DNA of 64,000 nt from Acanthaster planci (taxonomy: Eukaryota > Echinodermata > Asteroidea > Valvatida > Acanthasteridae). Location: the NCBI RefSeq assembly GCF_001949145.1, contig NW_019091470.1:610810-674809 (forward strand). Reading direction: 5' to 3'. Both the position numbers and the translations under genes were made by a program. Positions 59,101 to 64,000 of the stretch are shown here, piece by piece. Below the pieces are notes generated by a model, which had not been told where the DNA came from, made no database searches, and saw only the letters and a list, made by a program, of their open reading frames with translations. Numbering within the stretch: position 1 is the stretch's first letter; each line of letters begins with the position of its first letter.

Positions 59101-62100
59101 AATAGCTAAAGTCATGGAAAAGTCATGGAAGTTTCCTAACACTGTGTGTGATATCTGTTATCAGAAATAAGTGCATAAAGGCGTGATTTTTATTTGCAAT
59201 TTGAAAAGTGTAAATAGTCCATGAAATTCTTTATTGGGTCATGGATTTTCATAATTTGGTCATGGAAAAGTCATGGAATTTTCATTGTCCTTTAGGTGCT
59301 GTAACCCTGTGCAATGCCCAGAAATAGAATTAAAAAATACAAAAGTTGCAAAATATTTCTGAACTCTTTGGCATTGTAGAGATTCATTCAGGCAGGTATT
59401 ATTTCTGGGTTATTTCAGGTTATACACGGATGTTTTGAAGGATTTATTTGGGAGATGTGTAAAAGAATGGATGCCTCACTCTCATGCAATGGAAATAGTT
59501 GTCTTCTGTGACAGATGGAATGTTCCGTTTCAGTTCACATCATGGAATGGAACATTCTCCCTGCCACCTCATGAAATCATTGTCACCACTGCACACACCA
59601 TGCAATATTTGCATATCCAGATGTACCTGGTAATAAGTTATTCAGGAAAAAATGCAGGCTGTTTGATAATTTGATTTATTTATTTCAGAGATATTCAGTT
59701 TACCAGACTGTCCAAAATCTGTATTGTTCAACCTGTTTCAAACCCCGAGATTCATGAGTGCTCCTGGCAAAGCAGAAATTGTTTTTCTGTATTCAAGAAC
59801 AGCTCTCCCTGATAATATTTTGTATGATTTACATAAAACTTTCCATCATAATGAGCACAAAACATCAGCAGAGGAAAAACTGGTAAAAGATATTGCAGAA
59901 CATGCGCAAATGGTCGAAAGTGTTAGCAGGAATTCCTGACTTTTCTTTCCATCATAATTAAAACTTTCCATCATAATGAGCACAAAACATCAGCAGAGGA
60001 AAAACTGGTAAAAGATATTGCAGAACATGCGCAAATGGTCCAAAGTGTTAGCAGGAATTCCTGACCTTTCTTATGCACACAGCTACTTGGTATGCTGCGG
60101 TGTGATCGACAGTCTCACATCCTGCTTCAACCGGGTGCGGGGGACTGTGGATGAGGACCCGGCCCTGGCCGACTTCCTGCAGCACAGCCTGGGGCTGCTG
60201 GGAGCCATGACCAAGTTTGTCTCCGCCGCCTCCAGCAGGTATCCTGAAGCCCGACATTCGGAAATGATAAATTTTTTTTTCCCAGTTCAGTCCCAATAAA
60301 ACAGGAGACGTTTTGACGTCCATGCTGGCCATGTTTTCAGCACTGTGTACTAGAATATGGAGTTTTTTGATGCCGTAAAAAAAATTTTTGATGAACCTAC
60401 ACCAAATGTAGGATTTGTGCAATATTAGTTTGTGGTACAGGATTGATTTTAGGATAATTAGTGGACCTGACAAACATTTTATATAATGCAAACAACTTGA
60501 ACGAGGAAAGTCAGGAGGACAGGCCCCCTTACCGTTCTGTATTGTGAATTCCTTTTTTTTCTTCTTCAAAATGCGCAGGCTGGGGAGTGTCTTTGCCAGC
60601 AAGAAGGAGGACCCCACCCAGCTCCTGGCTGCCTTCCGGGCCACGGGGCTGGGCGGCATCGTGTCGCTGCTGTACGGCGTGCTGCTGCACGGGGGCAACC
60701 CGGCTCGGGGCGGCCCGGCCCCGCCCCCCGAGCTACCCGAGCACACGCTGAGCGTGGTGACAGCCGGTATCCGCATGCTGGGCAGCCTGGCGGCGCTGGA
60801 CCTGGAGATGATGCAGGTACGTGGAAACAGCGTATTACCCATTGGGCACTCTCAGTCCGTGGCGTGCTCCCTGGCCTTCAACAGCGAAGGTGCACATTGA
60901 TTGCAAATTCAGGCATACGTTATTGAGTTGTTTATAATACACTCTAAATTGCCAAAATTGTGTCCTTCATGTAGGTTTCTGTAACGGAAGGTTTAATGAA
61001 AGTATAATTCTTGTCAGGCAAAATAAAACAAACAATTGATCACACCTCTGTTTCCCTTTTTCTTGCTGGCCTTCATTGAACTGTTTTTGTTATGTTTCAT
61101 AAAATTTGCCACAAATTTCTGCTGTTTGTCTTTCTTATGAAACCTGTGTGCAAGTTTAAGATCTGTTAAATATTAAAAGAGTAAGTAAAAAAGTCAAAGA
61201 CTGTCCTTCCATCTTGAAAATATCTTCCATCTTTACCAAAAAACCTAACGCCGGGCTGCCCTTTTCCATTCTTTTGAAAACCCATACGAGAAGCCATTTT
61301 TCGTTTGCCATTATTCCGGTCACAATTTGATAAAAAAGGTTTGCACTTTGATGTAGAAAATCGTAATGGACAGAAGTCACTTCTTTCTAATTCTCGTGAC
61401 TAGAGTGCCCTGGGATCTGAAGGCATCTCGCTGGAGTTCCGTCACATTGCCACCTACCTGCTGTGGCACTGCAGCCACTTTGCCAGCTGCGAGGACCTCC
61501 TCCACGAGGTCGTCCTCATCGTGGGCTACTTCACCGTACTCAACACGGAGAACCAGGTAGGGACGTTGTACGCTTAAAAAGGCGAAGTGTAAACGACGTG
61601 AACTTGTAAATGAACTTGTTGTCTCAGTGCTTTCGTTTTTATGGTCACTTTCCCGAGGTAAAAGTTAATTTTGCTTTCAATCTGATGTGGCCGACTCGCG
61701 GAAATGGCCAATTAATATTGAAGTAACCGTGATGGTATTCTTGCCTCTCGAATCCTACACAGTCCTTTTAGAAGTTCCTCGACAAACTTGAAGGATTGGC
61801 GATTATAGAGGATCTGTACTTTGTCCTTGCTGACAGGTTCTGGTGCAGTCTGGTAACACGCCCACCCTCCTGCAGCAACTCTGCGGCCTGCCGTTCCAGT
61901 ACTTCAGCGACCCCCGTCTCATGGCGGTGCTGTTTCCCACCCTCATGGCCTGCTGCTACAACAACGCAGAGAACAAGAACATCCTGGAGCAGGAGATGAG
62001 CTGCTCGCTGCTGTCCTGCTTTCTAGAGGTAAGGCTCCATCCGAATATAGTCAGTTCCCTTAAAGTCTCGTTTGTAAGACTTAGAGAACATGAACACATC

Positions 62101-62518
62101 AGCTCCTCATCTGCTTTCTAACCTTGTACATGTATTTTTATGTTTATTATCCACTCATCTCCGCGCAGAACACAGTGGTGACACAAAACACATGTGGGTC
62201 ACTATTGACAAAGAAAGTAGGCCTGTAAACTCACATTTAGAAGTACACTAGATGGTTTAGCCATACCTTTTAGTCGATGGTCCATCAAGTGACTGGCCTT
62301 AAACGGTTGACGAGGCACCCTTTGGTGGTACAGCACCTCACGCAGTATGTGCCAGGTGCATGCCAACCTCTGTAATTACGGAGATGGTTTATGACTGCTC
62401 GCCAGTGGAACGTATCAACATTGATACATTGCAAAACGTTTTTTCCACTCAAACACGTAGGAAAAGATTCAAGAGAAGAAGAAGGTGAAGGAGTCGCCCA
62501 CAACGTCCAAGATTAGGG
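34839..62518 (+). CDS. SCAPER: SCAPER, S-phase cyclin A-associated protein in the ER; 3' end beyond window
   Basis: Plus-strand exons: 34839-35132, 39601-39727, 40674-41026, 41288-41388, 43405-43503 (5a) and 44635-44781 (5b), 46200-46414, 46606-47019, 47296-47384, 47570-47752, 48353-48549, 48877-48988, 49375-49515, 49918-50073, 50370-50512, 51041-51122, 51803-51958, 53751-53852, 54542-54738, 55125-55254, 55591-55703, 57807-57930, 58663-58877, 60083-60238, 60579-60816, 61404-61556, 61837-62028, 62461-62518. All phases agree and about 1,530 residues are visible (human about 1,400). The start ATG has an in-frame TAG 15 bases upstream. Diagnostic matches to human SCAPER are SYDKVRRIVSEEGRQARNL, DLRARYWAFLFDNLQRAVDE, MHEKLSSPSRKR, one C2H2 finger and QYFSDPRL...ILEQEMSC. 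In vertebrates SCAPER binds cyclin A/CDK2, is ER-associated, supports cilia, and links ribosomes to CCR4-NOT during tubulin mRNA decay. The final exon(s) are missing. Confidence 0.95.
35441..35798 (-). repeat. tRNA-derived SINE, near full length
   Basis: On the minus strand it starts with a degraded A box (TTGGCAAGGTAG) and a good B box GGTTCGATTCC (plus coordinates 35736-35746), followed by a unique body. The 3' tail is GCGCTTTATAAATGAATAAA then TTATTATTA. A second copy lies at 51415-51638 and a fragment at 25893-25980. It is inserted in SCAPER intron 1 in reverse orientation. The element is flanked by an inverted pair, GGACTCCCT..CCATAA (35431-35447) and TTATGGAGGGAGTCC (35804-35818). Confidence 0.75.
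37151..37302 (-). mobile_element. 150-bp MITE with TGCAGAATACCC ends, copy 2
   Basis: It starts AGTTGCAGAATACCC and ends GGGTATTCTGCAGTTA. Read on the minus strand the interior matches copy 1 at 20682-20831, including CCAGGAATGACTGGTTAC and AAAATCCCTTGAGAAGAGTG. It lies in SCAPER intron 1. Confidence 0.78.
37600..37822. repeat. TACATGTA cluster and 36-bp tandem repeat
   Basis: Near 37600-37628 ACATGT words run in tandem. At about 37749-37822 a 36-base unit containing GTGTATTCCAGGGCACCTAC is present twice, followed by more ACATGTAC. Similar TACATGTA words are scattered through the whole window, for example near 21910, 39969, 40150, 42475 and 63710. Confidence 0.75.
39240..39510. mobile_element. 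Foldback element with hammerhead-like core, copy pair 1
   Basis: The arms 39301-39333 and 39425-39457 are perfect inverted repeats (AAGAACCGGAGAGGCTCAAC... facing its complement). The plus-strand arm contains CTGACGA (39406-39412), stem GGACAG/CTGTCC with a 6-base loop, and GAAAC (39432-39436), the order of a hammerhead ribozyme core. The other arm has lost the 5' half of this stem. Flanking words (GCTATTCATGGTGA, GTGCTTACCGCAAGC) recur at 56.2-56.7 kb, so both are one family. A Penelope-like or other non-autonomous retroelement end is a possible source. Confidence 0.65.
39601..41388 (+). CDS. SCAPER: SCAPER exons 2-4: conserved N-terminal region
   Basis: Exon 2 (39601-39727) has the DKVRRIVSEEGRQARNL motif conserved with human SCAPER. 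Exon 3 (40674-41026) begins with a variable basic/proline linker containing three SPRD units and an alanine run, then DLRARYWAFLFDNLQRAVDE. Exon 4 (41288-41388) continues with an EVIMILKRATHDFESLIKRI helix, like the human EVLMMLDNYVRDFKALIDWI. Exon 4 ends in phase 2, the phase needed by both copies of exon 5. Confidence 0.9.
41389..43404 (+). other. SCAPER intron 4
   Basis: Two kb with scattered TACATGTA words and no recognisable repeat family or exon. The last 60 bases are a C/A- and T/C-rich tract (ACCACCACCACCTCCACC) leading to the exon 5a acceptor. Confidence 0.5.
43405..43503 (+). CDS. SCAPER: SCAPER exon 5a: duplicated exon, shorter copy
   Basis: A 99-base segment with a CAG acceptor and GTGCGT donor encodes RPTSIVWEVRKSSSPAKHR and a proline/arginine-rich end. 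It matches the RPTSLAWEV core of human SCAPER and the exon 5b product RPNSLAWEVRKTSPGR. It enters and leaves in phase 2, as exon 5b does, so it may replace or accompany 5b without a frameshift. The frame is open and the splice sites intact, arguing for a functional or recently functional exon. The donor is weaker than that of 5b, and it lacks the RSLNFSG end. Confidence 0.6.
43811..43990. mobile_element. hAT-type MITE, worn second copy
   Basis: It begins AGCGTTGTAGTCAAGACCA and ends CAACAGTGTTGTA. The interior shares GTGAACAATGACAAA and TTTTGTTGCAGTTCA with the intact copy at 20880-21090. The right terminal repeat is partly lost. It lies in the intron between SCAPER exons 5a and 5b. Confidence 0.7.
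44635..44781 (+). CDS. SCAPER: SCAPER exon 5b: WEVRKTSPGR and RSLNF block
   Basis: A 147-base exon with CAG acceptor and GTGAGG donor encodes RPNSLAWEVRKTSPGRGLIN and ends with INRSLNFSGQEAAKARNR. Human SCAPER has the same order (AWEVKKMSPGR then ARRSLNFGG), so this is the copy with full-length conservation. Phase 2 in and out. Exon 5a lies 1.1 kb upstream. Confidence 0.88.
44782..46199 (+). other. SCAPER intron between exons 5b and 6
   Basis: Around 45266-45325 the words GTGAATTT, CACTGAATTT and CACGCTGAATTT repeat irregularly, suggesting a worn repeat. Nothing else is recognised. An ORF of 83 codons on the minus strand (45710-45459) resembles no family I know. Confidence 0.45.
46200..47752 (+). 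CDS. SCAPER: SCAPER exons 6-9: acidic, disordered middle region
   Basis: Exon 6 (46200-46414) has VASWADRVKGH, like human VSWADKVKAH. Exon 7 (46606-47019) has DGEGWETVQRNKPNRSR, like human AEGWETVQRGRPIRSR, then an SKEN-type charged stretch. Exon 8 (47296-47384) is acidic. Exon 9 (47570-47752) has EALASAIAEEEKLTKEIEEE, matching human EAIASAIAEEEQLTREIEAE. Together they form a disordered linker with short conserved motifs. Confidence 0.88.
48353..51122 (+). CDS. SCAPER: SCAPER exons 10-15: MHEKLSSPSRKR motif and long charged helix
   Basis: Exon 10 (48353-48549) holds RTLDWNEMVLDF and MHEKLSSPSRKR, nearly identical to human. Exons 11-15 (48877-48988, 49375-49515, 49918-50073, 50370-50512, 51041-51122) encode an unbroken run of E/K/R/Q-rich heptads, including EIAFINSLEAQNKRHDIL, close to human EIAFINTLEAQNKRHDVL. 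The region is predicted to be one long single helix or coiled coil. Confidence 0.92.
51415..51638 (-). repeat. tRNA-derived SINE, second copy
   Basis: On the minus strand a full-consensus A box TGGCGTAGTGG (plus 51618-51628) and B box GGTTCAAATCC (51574-51584) lie 34 bases apart, so this copy retains a plausible Pol III promoter. The body matches the copy at 35441-35798 (GTTTTAGAGGTGGGAGGAAAA on the plus strand, with adjoining words), but the A/T tail is lost or diverged. It lies in the intron after SCAPER exon 15. Confidence 0.7.
51803..53852 (+). CDS. SCAPER: SCAPER exons 16-17: single C2H2 zinc finger
   Basis: Exon 16 (51803-51958) ends with CSLCSVM and exon 17 (53751-53852) starts with IPSEVYLLSHLRGKKHKEAV. 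Together they give C964-x2-C967-x12-H980-x5-H986, the U1-type C2H2 finger found once in human SCAPER (CSLCNVLISSEVYLFSH...). The finger is split by a 1.8 kb intron. All four zinc ligands are conserved. Confidence 0.93.
52111..52535. mobile_element. ATATCGATAT-rich MITE with GCACTGTC ends
   Basis: The left end AGCACTGTCGGTATATCGAT and the right end ATATCGGTATTGG...GACAGTGCC are inverted repeats. ATATCGATAT-type words recur throughout. It lies in the intron between the two halves of the SCAPER zinc finger (exons 16 and 17). No ORF is recognised. Confidence 0.6.
54542..62518 (+). CDS. SCAPER: SCAPER exons 18-27: C-terminal helical domain, incomplete
   Basis: Exons 18-26 encode a helix-rich domain aligned to the human C-terminal half. 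Examples are ALGELNRILAKKEQADQITF (human TLGEITRILEKENVADQIAF), VDEDPALADFLQHSLGLL, the GLGGIVSLLYGVLLHGG block, SCEDLLHEVVLIVGYFTV and LCGLPFQYFSDPRL. Exon 27 (62461-62518) encodes a short lysine-rich EKIQEKKKVKESPTTSKIR and leaves in phase 1; it has no close counterpart in my recollection of human SCAPER and is the least certain exon. The last exon with the stop codon is past 64000. Confidence 0.88.
56205..56665. mobile_element. Foldback element with hammerhead-like core, copy pair 2
   Basis: Arms of about 120 bases at 56283-56400 and 56530-56658 are inverted copies. They contain GTATACTC, ATAAGAGATGC and GGTGCTACCGCAAGC or the inverse. On the minus strand the first arm reads CTGACGA (56394-56388), stem GGACTG/CAGTCT, GAAA. 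On the plus strand the second arm reads CGAACGA, stem GGACTG/CAGTCC, GAAA (56541-56570), so its core is mutated. Between the arms a TATTTGGGTAACTTCTGTTC word is repeated directly. It lies in the intron after SCAPER exon 20. Confidence 0.65.
59010..59309. mobile_element. 300-bp MITE with CAGGGTT/AACCCTG ends and GTCATGGAAAAG repeats
   Basis: The element begins CAGGGTTCCCGCGACCTGG and ends GTAACCCTG. Its interior repeats AAAAGTCATGGAA-like words at least four times. Short CAGGGTT ends with this internal style are seen in dispersed non-autonomous elements of aquatic animals. It lies in the intron after SCAPER exon 22. Confidence 0.55.
59834..60071. repeat. 125-bp tandem duplication next to a SCAPER acceptor
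   Basis: The block beginning TAAAACTTTCCATCATAATG is present at 59834-59946 and again at 59959-60071 with only two or so differences. A third short piece (CTTTCCATCATAAT) lies between. The second copy ends 12 bases before the acceptor of SCAPER exon 23 (exon starts 60083), so branch-point and pyrimidine-tract sequence may be duplicated. Confidence 0.85.
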
Positions 62519-64000
62519 GTAAGTCAACACTTTGGACTTTCTTTTTGAACTGTGTGTAGATTTGTCCTGTTCTGAACAAGATGAACATTTTTTTTTTCCC
62601 CACGGCGTGAAATATAAAGACCAAAATGAATCCATCGTGTTCGTTTAGAAGTTGCCCTTGACTGAGACATTAGAGCGCAATGTCGATTTCAAACAGTAAA
62701 GATTTTACCGAACGAAGTTGTGTTACTCCCTGGGCTATTAGATGTGCGCCTTGCCTGCTGAGGGCGCTGTGGGCTCGGCTACCATTGTCACCGGTCCGCG
62801 TTCCTTACCTGGCACAGCACGTGCCTCGTGCCAAGACAAGACGGGCGTATGAGTTGACGGAGTTGGCTCAGCACGGTGGAGTGCGGTTGTGCGAGTGTCC
62901 ACAGTTCATTGGTCTGTAGTGCTTTGGACAATTTGGACCACGGTCTTTGTTTTTCCCCCCAGAATATTTTGGGAACCCCAGTGTATCATACAACATGTGT
63001 GGTGACCCACGACGAATTTTCATAAGCCACAACTGTTCCATGGTTAAATACATATTTAGTCATTGCTTCGCTATGTACACAGTGTTTGCATGGATATCAG
63101 AGTATCAAGTATCGGAGACAAACTTACTTGCTGACCTCATGCTTATTTTCTGGTGATAGTCAACTTCATTTGTACAGGGCTGTAATTTGTAGGTGTACGC
63201 AGTTCTCAGTGTGTCACATTTGTCGAAATGCCGAAGGTTTTACGGCACAACTCAAAGGGAGCAGAGAGTGTTCCTTGTCCTCGGGGGTCAGTCTGTTGTC
63301 CTCGGTTGTTAGAGTCCCTGGTTCGTCTGTGGTTGAATGCCATGTTGTTAGCACAAACAGGAAACCTCTCGGTGTCCCCTTCTTGATGGTGTGGCAAAAC
63401 ATATCTTCATGCATTGATTGTCATCTGTATAAACATATGATGAAGCTCGTGGTCTTGTGAGCAGTAAGATCTAATTACAGTAGACTCGTAAAATTAAAAT
63501 CAAATATACATTTACTTAAACTAAAACCTGAAAAACTGACAAAACAATTAAAACCCCCATTAACATTGATTTCAATACAAGGGTACAAATTTACAGAAAT
63601 AACCATCAAGCTAAAAATAAAAAATTAGATTACAAGTGGTCATTCATAAAATGTACGGCACCCGGATGAAAATTGTTCAAGGTATGGTTGGAATCAGCTC
63701 GGATTGACCTACATGTACATGTATGTCGTTTAGCCGTTATCATCATCTGATATAAATCATAAGCTGAGTGAGATGTGTCTGCAATAATTACCTGTTGAAT
63801 GAACTGTGTCCTCTGTGTACCTGCCTTTGTGGAATTACAAGCGTCCATTGTGACATCCTAACTGTCTCTGGTAAATAACCGTTTTCATTCCTGGTTGTTT
63901 CCTCACATCCTCACAATCATAAAGCAAATACGGGTTCATAATCCTCCCCCTCCATCCGTTTCATGTGCGCCCCAAAAGTATACCCAGAGGGAGTGGTTTA
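62519..64000 (+). other. Final SCAPER intron in the window
   Basis: No segment resembling the QDYLELANRFP-type C-terminus of vertebrate SCAPER was found here, so the last exon(s) should lie beyond 64000. TACATGTACATGTATG occurs near 63710. ORFs of up to 124 codons match nothing I recognise. Confidence 0.5.

Noticed and set aside
59435-59674. 80-codon ORF as an extra SCAPER exon
   Set aside because: No similarity to SCAPER, and exons 22 and 23 already join in phase and match the vertebrate protein without a gap.
60048-60842. 264-codon minus-strand ORF, the longest in the window
   Set aside because: It is the shadow of SCAPER exons 23 and 24, whose GC-rich codons suppress stops on the other strand; it crosses their intron and matches no family.

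Overview
This is a 64 kb piece of animal nuclear DNA. It holds four intron-rich protein-coding genes with GT-AG introns, many short inverted-repeat transposon remnants, tRNA-derived SINEs, a truncated LINE and frequent TACATGTA words. Gene content and repeat style suggest a marine invertebrate deuterostome. An echinoderm is my best guess; hemichordate or cephalochordate are alternatives. Species cannot be fixed from this window. One N at about 39297 suggests a draft assembly. No tool was run: all exon models below were built by hand from reading frame, splice sites and remembered family sequence.

Layout. (1) Minus strand, 10010 down to 35: a complete four-exon gene for a 189-residue secreted, cysteine-rich DUF4773-type protein with a TATA/initiator promoter. 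Its introns are large; intron 2 carries a dead 2 kb LINE with perfect target-site duplications and intron 1 several foldback repeats. (2) 10.1-14.7 kb: intergenic, rich in short palindromes. (3) Minus strand, 21645 down to 14706: a complete 11-exon gene for a 753-residue secreted glycoside hydrolase family 3 enzyme of the beta-xylosidase type, catalytic residues present. (4) 21.6-28.0 kb: intergenic, with a nested palindromic element and a decayed tandem copy of two arrestin exons. (5) Plus strand, 28265-32827: a complete seven-exon alpha-arrestin (ARRDC/TXNIP family) gene, 379 residues, one PPxY motif, sharp TATA/Inr promoter. (6) Plus strand, 34839 to beyond the window: SCAPER (S-phase cyclin A-associated protein in the ER); 27 exon positions are visible plus an extra duplicated exon, and the last exon(s) lie past 64000.

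The four genes do not form an evident pathway: two encode secreted proteins, one a ubiquitin-ligase adaptor, one a housekeeping ER/translation-associated protein. The most interesting signals are a duplicated, phase-matched SCAPER exon (43405-43503 and 44635-44781) that could be spliced alternatively, and a family of foldback elements (39.2-39.5 kb and 56.2-56.7 kb) with a hammerhead-ribozyme-like core whose stem II shows compensatory changes between copies. The animal GH3 enzyme and the disabled arrestin exons are the other points worth following up.
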